Positions 15,264 through 22,282 of a DNA stretch of 64,000 nucleotides are shown here, in pieces. Below the pieces are notes generated by a model, which made no database searches, was not told the DNA's origin, and saw only the letters and a program-made list of their open reading frames with translations. Position numbers and translations under genes: made by a program. Every line of letters starts with the position of its first letter. Position 1 is the stretch's first letter. This DNA is from Burkholderiales bacterium (GTDB lineage: Bacteria > Pseudomonadota > Gammaproteobacteria > Burkholderiales > Burkholderiaceae_C): assembly GCA_016191525.1 (NCBI GenBank), contig JACPOK010000033.1, positions 930,001 through 994,000 of the forward strand, read 5' to 3'.

Positions 15264-16395
15264 ATTCGCCGGCCGAGCCGACGATGGTGATCTCCACAAA
15301 GCGCGAGCCGTTGTGGTTGTCCGGGCTGTAGCCCACCCGGTAGCCGCCCAGGTTGACGTCCGACATTCCTTCCATCGCCGTGACGATGGCGGCGGGCGTG
15401 GGCGATCTGCCCGCGCGCTTCAGGCCTTCTGCCAGCACCGTCGCGTTCAGGTAGCCCCACATGCGGTCGTAGCTGACGGGCAGGCCGGCCCGCTCCATCG
15501 CCGCGGAGAATTGCCGGTTCAGCGCCGAGGTCTGCCGCCACGGGAACGGCACCACCTGGGTCACCACCAGCCCGCGCGCCTGCTCCGCCGCGGTCAGGCC
15601 GGTGGTGCCGCCGGCGATCGACAGGGCATACATGGGAATGCCCATGACTTGCCGCGCCGCCTTCAGGAAGGCGGGCACGCAGGGGCCCGCGGCCAGCAGC
15701 AGCACCGCGTTGGGCGACGAATCGGCGATGGCCTTCGCGGCCTCGGCCGCATCGCCGCCGGCCTGGTGGATGCCGCGCGCCACGGTGATGGTGGCACCGT
15801 GCTCGCGGGCCACCTGCTCCACCATGGGCAGCATCCACTTGTCGAAATCGTTGGTGGTCATGCACGCCACGGCCAGCCGCTTGCTGCCCACGGTGGTAAG
15901 CGTGCGCACCATCTGCACCACCTCGTCACGAAAACTGGCCGTGGTGGTGAAGAAATACGGGTGATGCCGGCGCACCAGGTCGGCCCCGGCATAGATGCCC
16001 ACCAGCGGCACCTTGCGCTCGGCCAGCATGGGAAGCGAAGCCGCCACGCCCGCCGCATTGGCCAGGCCGAACAGCGAGACCACCTGCTCCTGCTCGATGA
16101 GGGCGGCGGCGTTGGCCAACACCCGCTTCGGGTCATTGGCGTCGTCGCGCGTGATCAGCTCGATTTTGGCGCCGTTGATGCCGCCCTTGCTGTTGATCTC
16201 GTCGAACAGCGCGGCCTGGCCCTCCAGCACCGGCTTCACGATGCCGGCCAGCGGGCCGGTGAGCGGCAGGCTCTGGCCGATCCGCAAGGTGGTGTTCTTC
16301 GCGGGCACAGCCCACGCGGTGCGCGCCGTGGTGGCAAGGGCCAGGCTGGCGCCCGCTGCGGCGCACAGGCGGCGCCGGTTCATGTTGGCAATCAT
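15253..16395 (-). CDS. LivK-type ABC substrate-binding protein
   Basis: A 380-residue periplasmic binding protein of the Peripla_BP_6 family, the receptor part of branched-chain amino acid or related ABC importers. The ATG at 16395 follows GGAG by 7 bases; TTG and ATG alternatives exist within 12 residues. The signal region MNRRRLCAAAGASLALATTA carries an arginine-rich start and an Ala-rich core, cleaved near AWA. The mature start TTLRIGQSLPLTGPLAG and NDPKRVLANAAALIEQEQV are typical. It follows the sterol desaturase stop by 2 bp, and no permease or ATPase genes are nearby, so it may serve a transporter encoded elsewhere or sense a ligand. Confidence 0.85.
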   Translation of the reverse strand: MIANMNRRRLCAAAGASLALATTARTAWAVPAKNTTLRIGQSLPLTGPLAGIVKPVLEGQAALFDEINSKGGINGAKIELITRDDANDPKRVLANAAALIEQEQVVSLFGLANAAGVAASLPMLAERKVPLVGIYAGADLVRRHHPYFFTTTASFRDEVVQMVRTLTTVGSKRLAVACMTTNDFDKWMLPMVEQVAREHGATITVARGIHQAGGDAAEAAKAIADSSPNAVLLLAAGPCVPAFLKAARQVMGIPMYALSIAGGTTGLTAAEQARGLVVTQVVPFPWRQTSALNRQFSAAMERAGLPVSYDRMWGYLNATVLAEGLKRAGRSPTPAAIVTAMEGMSDVNLGGYRVGYSPDNHNGSRFVEITIVGSAGEFKR

Positions 16396-16397
16396 CT

Positions 16398-17276
16398 TCA
16401 AACTCCAGTTTTTACGGCGGGCGTGTCTTCGTCCGCGTAGATTTTTCCGCCCGGCTTCAGGGCCGTGTGTTCCCGCCGAGAGCGGAACAACGGGTAAAAC
16501 ATTTCAATGAACCAGCGCTCCTTGCCGAACAGCAGGTCGTCGGCCAGGCCCACGCGGGCCGGGTATTTGCGCGTGATGTGGGCGGTGCCGAACAGCACGT
16601 CCCAGAAAAACAGCAGGTTGCCGAAGTTGCCCTTGTAGTGCCCCACGCCGTCGGCGTTGGTCAGCGCGTGGTGCGCCCAGTGCGTGGCCGGGGTGGAGAT
16701 GGTGCGCTCCACCAGCCACATCAGCGGGCTCAGGGCCTTGATCTTGTAAAGCGGCTCGTCCCAGCGCACGGCGCTGTGCGCGCCCAGGATCACGGTGAGC
16801 TTGACGATCAGGTAGCCGATGTACACGTTGCCGAAGCCCAGGTACACGAGCACGCCCGAGATCCAGATGCCCGGCATCATCAGGTAGTAGAAGAAGTTGT
16901 TGCGGTAGGTGATGCGGATGCTCATGTAGTGCGCCGTGTGGTGCGCGCGGTGCAGCGGCCACAGCAGCGGCGTGTGCGAAACACGGTGCCACCAGTACTG
17001 CATCATGTCGTCGCCCACCAGCAGGATGGCGGCCATGGCCCACCACGGCAGGCCCGCCCAGGCGCCCTGCCAATCCGGAAACCACAGCGCGCCGGCCCTG
17101 GCCGTGATGGCAAAGATTACCGGCTGGGTGAACGCGATCAGGCTGATGAACATGAACAGTTCCAGCTTGGTGTCGTCCCGCGTGGCGTTGAATTCGCGGT
17201 GGCGGCCCGACAGATATTCCGCCAGGGCAAAGCCCAGCATCACCATCACCAGCATCCCGTTTTGTACGGCGTTCAT
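16398..17276 (-). CDS. Sterol desaturase/fatty acid hydroxylase family protein
   Basis: A 292-residue membrane-bound di-iron oxygenase. The three His clusters of the family are visible: QYWWHRVSHT near 115-124, LHRAHHTAHY near 128-137, and ATHWAHHALT near 198-207. About four hydrophobic helices surround them (N-terminal MLVMVMLGFALAEYL and FLMMPGIW-type segments). Such enzymes hydroxylate or desaturate lipids, sterol-like or carotenoid substrates. The gene reads into the LivK-type binding-protein gene as a two-gene unit and diverges from the LysR gene, which is probably its regulator. Confidence 0.88.
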   Translation of the reverse strand: MNAVQNGMLVMVMLGFALAEYLSGRHREFNATRDDTKLELFMFISLIAFTQPVIFAITARAGALWFPDWQGAWAGLPWWAMAAILLVGDDMMQYWWHRVSHTPLLWPLHRAHHTAHYMSIRITYRNNFFYYLMMPGIWISGVLVYLGFGNVYIGYLIVKLTVILGAHSAVRWDEPLYKIKALSPLMWLVERTISTPATHWAHHALTNADGVGHYKGNFGNLLFFWDVLFGTAHITRKYPARVGLADDLLFGKERWFIEMFYPLFRSRREHTALKPGGKIYADEDTPAVKTGV

Positions 17277-17351
17277 CGGCTTGTCTCCGTTGTTGTGGGC
17301 CGATTGTCAAAGCGCACAGGGTATGCGTCCAATGCATTTTTAATGAATAAT

Positions 17352-17370
17352 CAATGCCTTCAAGGCATTG
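17352..17370. promoter_or_regulatory. Perfect palindrome between sterol desaturase and LysR genes
   Basis: CAATGCCTT-C-AAGGCATTG has 9-bp arms around one base and lies 19 bp before the LysR start in the divergent region. A one-base centre cannot form an RNA loop, so a protein-binding operator is more likely. LysR proteins bind T-N11-A palindromes, and this site contains such a spacing. It shares the 11-bp core GCCTTCAAGGC with the palindrome at 45644-45662. Confidence 0.6.
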
Positions 17371-17388
17371 CCTTCCCTGGAGACAGCC

Positions 17389-18321
17389 ATGGACCTGCGG
17401 CGACTTGCCCACTTGGTGGCGCTGGCGGATGAACGCAACTTCGGCCGCGCCGCCGAGCGCGTGCACGTGACGCAGCCGGCATTCAGCCGCAGCGTGCAGG
17501 CGGCCGAGGCCGAACTGAAAATGCGCCTGTTCGACCGCGGCCCGCTGGAAGTGACGTGCACCGCCGCCGGTGCCTTCGTGGTGGAAAAGGCGCGCAGGCT
17601 GCTGTTCGACAACCGCTGCCTGCAGCGCGATATCGATCTGTTCCGTGAACGGCAGATCGGCAACGTGGCCTTCGGCGTCGGCCCCTTCCCCGCGGCCACC
17701 CTGCTGGAGCCGCTGCTGCTGGAAATGCGCTCGCGCTTTCCCGGCATCCAGGCCCGGGTGGAAGTGAATAACTGGAAGTACCTGGCCGAACACCTGCGCG
17801 CCGAGGAGCTTGATTTCTTTGTGGCCGACATCCGCGACGTGCCGCGTGACGGCGACCTGGCGGTGGCCAGCATCGGCCAGCAGCTGGGGCGCTTCTATGT
17901 GCGCAGCGGCCACCCGCTGCTGGAGCGCAAATCGGTCAAGGCGCGTGACATGGCCGAATTCGGGCTGGCCAGCGTGCGCCTGCCAGACGCCATCAAGACG
18001 TTGATCCGGCAGCTGTTCGAAATGCCGGCCGGCAGCCCGCTGCCGGTAGCCCTGGAGTGCGATGACCTGCACTTGCTCAAGCGCATCGCGCTGGGCAGCG
18101 ACACCGTGCTGGCCAGCACCGACGTCGCGGTGCGCGAGGAATTGCGGACGGGGCAGCTGCACGCCCTGACCGTGCGCGGGCTGCCTCCGCTTTTCAACGA
18201 AATGGGCATTGTTTCGCTGCGCGGGCGCAGCCACTCACCGGTGGCCTCCTTCGCCGTGCAGTTCCTGGCCGGCATCGCCAAGGCGGGGTGGAAGGTTCAA
18301 GCTCAACGGCGCACAACCTGA
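17389..18321 (+). CDS. LysR family transcriptional regulator
   Basis: A 310-residue LysR-type regulator starting at MDLRRLAHLVALADE; the in-frame sequence upstream is the operator. The winged helix spans residues 1-60 with the recognition part FGRAAERVHVTQPAFSRSVQ. The effector-binding domain of two Rossmann-like lobes fills 90-300 (GNVAFGVGPFPAATLLEPLL, DFFVADIRDVPRDGDL). It diverges from the sterol desaturase-binding protein pair and probably controls both it and itself through the palindrome 19 bp upstream. The effector is unknown. Confidence 0.92.
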   Translation: MDLRRLAHLVALADERNFGRAAERVHVTQPAFSRSVQAAEAELKMRLFDRGPLEVTCTAAGAFVVEKARRLLFDNRCLQRDIDLFRERQIGNVAFGVGPFPAATLLEPLLLEMRSRFPGIQARVEVNNWKYLAEHLRAEELDFFVADIRDVPRDGDLAVASIGQQLGRFYVRSGHPLLERKSVKARDMAEFGLASVRLPDAIKTLIRQLFEMPAGSPLPVALECDDLHLLKRIALGSDTVLASTDVAVREELRTGQLHALTVRGLPPLFNEMGIVSLRGRSHSPVASFAVQFLAGIAKAGWKVQAQRRTT

Positions 18322-18340
18322 CACCGGTCTTTGCCTAAGC

Positions 18341-18396
18341 CCTACACGGCGTTGTCCCCGCCAACACCAATGACGCCCATGATCGGGGGTTCACAC
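18341..18396 (+). promoter_or_regulatory. Duplicated leader block, copy 1 (upstream of first RcnB-like gene)
   Basis: CCTACACGGCGTTG (18341-18354), then 24 bases, then ATGATCGGGGGTTCACAC. The same two blocks with the same 24-base spacing occur again at 18867-18921 before the second RcnB-like gene. This indicates that the tandem duplication took its promoter or leader along and that both genes share control. Confidence 0.5.
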
Positions 18397-18413
18397 ACAA
18401 CGTGGAGAACCTC

Positions 18414-18833
18414 ATGAAATACAACACGATCATCTGCGCCATCGCGGCTGCCTCGCTCAGCCTTGGCTCGCTGTCTTCCTTCGCGCAGGGCAACGGCCGC
18501 AACGACCGTGACCGTGACCGCGACCGCGACCACGACGGCCGGCCCGACTCGCAGCAGCACGACAACCGCGGCGGCAACAATGGCAACCGCGGCAACCATT
18601 ACGGTAACCAGTACCGGGCGGACCACTACTACTACAACGCCCGCGGCCCCGAGTGGCGCCGTGGCGGCCACATTCCGCCGCAATACCGCGGCGGGCAATA
18701 CGTGGTGAACGACTGGCGCGGCCACCACCTGAACGCGCCCCCGCGCGGCTACCAGTGGGTGCAGGTGGGCAGCGACTATGTGCTGATCGCCATAGCCACC
18801 GGCATCATTGCCCAGCTGCTGCTGAGCCAGTAA
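18414..18833 (+). CDS. RcnB-like periplasmic protein (first of a tandem pair)
   Basis: A 139-residue exported protein from the ATG at 18414, with GGAG 6 bases upstream. The signal peptide runs to about SSFA (MKYNTIICAIAAASLSLGSL). A basic-acidic repeat of Arg-Asp pairs (NDRDRDRDRDHDGR) and an Asn/Gly-rich stretch follow. The C-terminal RcnB module is clear: PPQYRGGQYVVNDWRGHHLN, APPRGYQWVQVGSDYVLIAIATG. RcnB of E. coli is a periplasmic protein in nickel and cobalt homeostasis; the metal role here is by analogy only. Confidence 0.85.
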   Translation: MKYNTIICAIAAASLSLGSLSSFAQGNGRNDRDRDRDRDHDGRPDSQQHDNRGGNNGNRGNHYGNQYRADHYYYNARGPEWRRGGHIPPQYRGGQYVVNDWRGHHLNAPPRGYQWVQVGSDYVLIAIATGIIAQLLLSQ

Positions 18834-18866
18834 GCGGTACACCCCGTCACCAGGCTTTGCACAACA

Positions 18867-18921
18867 CCTACACGGCGTTGGCACTGCGTACATGAAGGGG
18901 CTCCATGATCAGGGCTCACAC
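18867..18921 (+). promoter_or_regulatory. Duplicated leader block, copy 2 (upstream of second RcnB-like gene)
   Basis: CCTACACGGCGTTG (18867-18880), 24 bases, then ATGATCAGGGCTCACAC starting at 18905. It matches copy 1 in both blocks and in their spacing. CTTTGC also precedes both copies at a similar distance. A shared regulator or promoter is likely. Confidence 0.5.
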
Positions 18922-18938
18922 TTAACGGGAGTACCGCC

Positions 18939-19385
18939 ATGAAATCCAGAGCCCTTGTTTGCGCCATCGCCGCCGCGGCACTTGGCGCCAGCTCATTTGC
19001 CTTCGCGCAAGACCGTGACCATGACCGCGGCGACCGCGGCCAGGGCCGCCGTGGCGAATATTCGCAGCGCGACCAGGCGCCGCGCCCCGCGGTGGCCCAG
19101 CGCCACAACGACAGCCGCCGCGGCGACTACCGCAGCAGCTCCGAACGGCTGGCCGACTGGCACGCCGGCGAGCGCGAGCAGGTCATGCGCCACAACGGCT
19201 GGGTGCGCGGCGGTTATGTGCAGCCGCAGTACCGTGGCCACCAGTACGTGGTGAACGACTGGCGTGCCCGCCAGCTGTATGCACCGCCCTACGGCTACCA
19301 GTGGGTGCAGGCCGACGACAGCGGCGAATACGCCCTGGTGGCGCTGGCCACCGGCCTCATCGCCCAGCTGCTGCTGAACCAGTAA
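18939..19385 (+). CDS. RcnB-like periplasmic protein (second of a tandem pair)
   Basis: A 148-residue paralogue of the preceding gene, with signal peptide MKSRALVCAIAAAALGASSFAFA and an Arg/Asp-rich start (DRDHDRGDRGQGRRG). The RcnB module is well kept: QPQYRGHQYVVNDWRARQLY, APPYGYQWVQADDSGEYALV and the closing ALATGLIAQLLLNQ. The middle differs from the first copy (SSSERLADWHAGEREQVMRH), so the two have diverged. GGGAG precedes the start. Confidence 0.85.
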   Translation: MKSRALVCAIAAAALGASSFAFAQDRDHDRGDRGQGRRGEYSQRDQAPRPAVAQRHNDSRRGDYRSSSERLADWHAGEREQVMRHNGWVRGGYVQPQYRGHQYVVNDWRARQLYAPPYGYQWVQADDSGEYALVALATGLIAQLLLNQ

Positions 19386-19409
19386 GCACGGCTTGCCGCG
19401 GCGGAGCCC

Positions 19410-20345
19410 TCAATCGCGGGTTCCGCTGCCCTTGCCCCTGCTTTGCGCACGGGCCTCTTTCTTCGCGAGCCGCTCCGCATCCAGCTGCTGGCCCACCGCC
19501 AGCCACTGCGCGAACTCCTCCGGCGTTTCCAGCGTGATGCGCCCCAGCGTGGCCTGGCGGAATTCGCCGATCACGATTTCGGCGGCCTTTTGGGTGTTGA
19601 TCTTTCCCTTGCCCAGCAGCGCGCCGCGCTGGCGGCCCACGGCCTCCAGCACTTCCTCGTCCTTCATCTGCGCCACGCCGGCGAACTTGAATCGCGCCTC
19701 CAGCAGCGGCGCGTAGTTCTGGCGCAGGTAGTCCAGCAGCTCCAGCGCCACCAGCTCTTCGTCATAGGCGTTGCGGCCGATGGCGCCACTGGCTGCCAGG
19801 TTGTAGCCACTCTTGGCCACGATGATGCGCGGCCACAGCAGGCCGGGCGTGTCCCACAAATAGAAGTCGTCGGCCAGCGTGATGCGCTGCTCCAGCTTGG
19901 TGATGCCGGCCTCGTCGCCGGTCTTCGCGTGGCGCTTGTTGGTCAGCGCATTGATCAGCGTGGACTTGCCCACGTTGGGCACGCCGCAGATCAGCACGCG
20001 CATCGGCTTGGCCAGCCCGCCGCGCCCGGGCGCCAGCGCATGGCAGGCGGCGGCCAGCGGCGCCACGGCAGCCGCGCTGCTGGCCTGCAGCGCCACGGCC
20101 CGTGTGCCGGGCTGCGCGTTGTAGTGCGAAAGCCATGCGGCCGTGCGCGCCGGATCGGCCATATCCTGCTTGTTCAGGATCTTCACGGTAGGCTTGTGGC
20201 CCGTCATGTCCGCCAGCAGCGGGTTGGCGCTGGAGCCGGGCAGGCGCGCGTCCAGCACCTCGATCACGACGTCGATGTCCTTGATGCGCTCGGCGATCGC
20301 CTTGCGCGTGAGATTCATGTGACCGGGGAACCACTGGATTGCCAT
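19410..20345 (-). CDS. ylqF: YlqF/RbgA-type circularly permuted ribosome-assembly GTPase
   Basis: A 311-residue GTPase of the YlqF/YawG class with motifs in permuted order: the family start MAIQWFPGHMNLTRKAI, NKQDMADP (G4, near 58-65), the P-loop GVPNVGKSTL (G1, near 121-130) and DTPGLLWP (G3). The C-terminal helical domain ends in a Lys/Arg-rich tail. The Bacillus homologue RbgA acts late in 50S subunit maturation. It sits between a tandem RcnB pair and the divergent AraC gene; there is no obvious functional link to either. Confidence 0.93.
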   Translation of the reverse strand: MAIQWFPGHMNLTRKAIAERIKDIDVVIEVLDARLPGSSANPLLADMTGHKPTVKILNKQDMADPARTAAWLSHYNAQPGTRAVALQASSAAAVAPLAAACHALAPGRGGLAKPMRVLICGVPNVGKSTLINALTNKRHAKTGDEAGITKLEQRITLADDFYLWDTPGLLWPRIIVAKSGYNLAASGAIGRNAYDEELVALELLDYLRQNYAPLLEARFKFAGVAQMKDEEVLEAVGRQRGALLGKGKINTQKAAEIVIGEFRQATLGRITLETPEEFAQWLAVGQQLDAERLAKKEARAQSRGKGSGTRD

Positions 20346-20386
20346 GCGGGGATCATAGGTGCAAGCCGCGCCTCTAGAATTTGGCG

Positions 20387-21223
20387 ATGCCGTCGATTGC
20401 CCCGCACCAAAGCCGCGTCTTCACCTCCCCCTGGCCGGGTGTGTACGCCACGCACATCAGCAGCGGGCGGCACTACGGCCGCCACTCGCACGGCACTTAC
20501 GGCTTCGGCCTGATGGAAGACGGCGCGCAGCGCTCGGCCAGCGGGCGCGGCATGGTGGATGCGTACGCTGGCAACATCCTCACCACCAACCCCGGCGAAG
20601 TGCATGACGGCCGGCCGCTGGGCGGCGATTCGCGGCGCTGGCGCATGGTGCACCTGGATGTGGAGGTGCTGGCAGGGCTGGGCGGCGACGGCAATGTAGC
20701 GCTCACCCAGCCCGTGCTCAGCGATGCGCCGCTGCGCAGCGCGCTCATGCGGCTGCTGCGCCGGCTGGAGGCCTGGCACGCGCAGGCGCCTGCCTCGGAT
20801 GCGCTGGCCTGCGAGGAATCGCTGGTGCAGGCCTGCGCCCTGCTGCTGGCGCGCCATGCTACGCAAGCATCGACGATGGATGACGATGGCGGCGGCGTGG
20901 CGCTTGTGCGCGCGCGGCTGGCCGACAGCCTGCTGGACGCGCCCTCCCTCACCGAGCTGGCGGCGCTGGCCGGGGCGGTCAGCAAGTTCCAGCTGCTGCG
21001 CCGCTTCAGCAAGGCCTATGGCGCCACGCCCCATGCCTGGCTGGTGCAGCAGCGGGCCGAGCGGGCGCGCGGGCTGATCGGCCAGGGCGCGGCGCTGGCG
21101 CACGCCGCCGCGCAAAGCGGTTTTGCCGACCAGAGCCACATGACCCGCGTGTTCGTGCGGCAGTTCGGCTTTACGCCCGGCGCCTGGCAGCAGGCCGCCG
21201 CGCGCGGCACGCGGCTGCAATAA
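20387..21223 (+). CDS. AraC family transcriptional regulator
   Basis: A 278-residue regulator from the ATG at 20387; a TTG two codons earlier is less likely. The N-terminal half is a cupin-like sensing domain (GRHYGRHSHGTYGFGLMEDG, TNPGEVHDGRPLGG). The C-terminal AraC/XylS domain has two helix-turn-helix units: LADSLLDAPSLTELAALAGA with FQLLRRFSKAYGATPHAWL, then AHAAAQSGFADQSHMTRVF with FGFTPGAWQ. The ligand is unknown. The gene 40 bp downstream (B3/B4 protein) may be its target. Confidence 0.92.
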   Translation: MPSIAPHQSRVFTSPWPGVYATHISSGRHYGRHSHGTYGFGLMEDGAQRSASGRGMVDAYAGNILTTNPGEVHDGRPLGGDSRRWRMVHLDVEVLAGLGGDGNVALTQPVLSDAPLRSALMRLLRRLEAWHAQAPASDALACEESLVQACALLLARHATQASTMDDDGGGVALVRARLADSLLDAPSLTELAALAGAVSKFQLLRRFSKAYGATPHAWLVQQRAERARGLIGQGAALAHAAAQSGFADQSHMTRVFVRQFGFTPGAWQQAAARGTRLQ

Positions 21224-21263
21224 CGTTCAAGACGCGCTGCCGCGGCGCCCGCACACTGGCGCC

Positions 21264-21965
21264 ATGCATTTCAACCACTCCCCGGAAATCTGGCGCCTGT
21301 TCCCCGAGCTGGTGCCCGGCGTGCTTGGCGCGCAGGGCATCCATGCGCGGGGCAACGTCGATGCGCAGGTGGAACAATTCAACGCCATCGCGCGGGCGCG
21401 GCTGGCCGGCGTGGCTTCGGAAACCGAGCTGCCCGAGATCAAGGCCTGGCGCGCCGTGTTCCAGCGCATGGGCCTGAAGCCCACGCAGTACCGCTGCGCT
21501 GCCGAGTCGCTGCTGCGGCGCTTCCGCAAGGAAGGCGCGCTGCCGCGGATCCACCCCCTGATCGACCTGTGCAACGCAGCCTCGCTGGCGTTCGCGGTGC
21601 CGGTGGCGGTATTCGACACCGCCAGGGTGGCGCAATGGCTGCAGGTGCGGCAGGCCACGGGCGCGGAAGCCTACCTGGGCTTCAACGGCGAGACGGAGCA
21701 CCCCGACACGGGAGAGGTGGTCTTTGCCGACGCGCTGGACAACGCGCATGCGCGGCGCTGGACGCACCGGCAAAGCGGGCTGTCGGCCGTCCGCGAAGGC
21801 ACCGCGAGCGTGCTAATCGTGACCGAGGCCATGCACGCATCGGCTACGGCTGCGGCTGACGTGCCGCGCCTCATGGATGAGCTGGCTCGGTCAATCAGCG
21901 CGGTGTGGGGCGGCGAGCCACGTGTGGCCGTGCTCACACCGGCCGCGTCCCGCTTCGATTTCTGA
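21264..21965 (+). CDS. B3/B4 domain protein (stand-alone PheRS-beta editing-like domain)
   Basis: A 233-residue protein that matches the B3/B4 tRNA-binding domain of phenylalanyl-tRNA synthetase beta, without the rest of that enzyme. Family features include PEIKAWRAVFQRMGLKPTQY, RCAAESLLRRFRKEGALPRI and NAASLAFAVPVAVFD, then a GETEHPDTGEVVFAD loop and the WTHRQSG segment. Stand-alone copies may edit mischarged tRNA or act on related compounds; neither is proven. It lies directly after the AraC gene on the same strand. Confidence 0.88.
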   Translation: MHFNHSPEIWRLFPELVPGVLGAQGIHARGNVDAQVEQFNAIARARLAGVASETELPEIKAWRAVFQRMGLKPTQYRCAAESLLRRFRKEGALPRIHPLIDLCNAASLAFAVPVAVFDTARVAQWLQVRQATGAEAYLGFNGETEHPDTGEVVFADALDNAHARRWTHRQSGLSAVREGTASVLIVTEAMHASATAAADVPRLMDELARSISAVWGGEPRVAVLTPAASRFDF

Positions 21966-21972
21966 ACCCGGT

Positions 21973-22140
21973 TCAGTTCGGCCCGCCACCGCGGTTGCCG
22001 GTGCTGTTCATGGTGCCGGAGGCCCCCATGGTGCTGGCGGGCGACGACATGCCGCTGCTGCGGGACATGGAGCCGTTGCCCATGCCCGAGCAGGCGGCAA
22101 GCAGGCTGATGAGGCCGGCGGTGATGATGAGTTTGGTCAT
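21973..22140 (-). CDS. Small Ser/Gly/Met-rich lipoprotein, 55 residues
   Basis: The ATG at 22140 follows AAAGGAGA. A lipoprotein signal, MTKLIITAGLISLLAACSGM, ends in the lipobox L-A-A-C with Cys17 as the lipid anchor. The mature 39 residues are Ser, Gly and Met rich (GNGSMSRSSGMSSPASTMGA), with no known domain. It converges on the B3/B4 gene and diverges from the histidine kinase. Confidence 0.6.
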   Translation of the reverse strand: MTKLIITAGLISLLAACSGMGNGSMSRSSGMSSPASTMGASGTMNSTGNRGGGPN

Positions 22141-22282
22141 GATGAATCTCCTTTTGGCGGCGGGCCGGAATGGGCGCCTGAAAGGAATACGCGGCGCGGC
22201 CGGCACCGGTGTGTCGGACAAGATGCCGTTCTGGGTGCCAATCGGCCCCACGCCCGCGGCTCAGCCATTACGATTGGCGCCG

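Noticed and set aside
18480-18540. GACCGT/GACCGC tandem repeat as a possible CRISPR or microsatellite
   Set aside because: It encodes the Arg-Asp stretch of the RcnB-like protein in frame and has no spacers.
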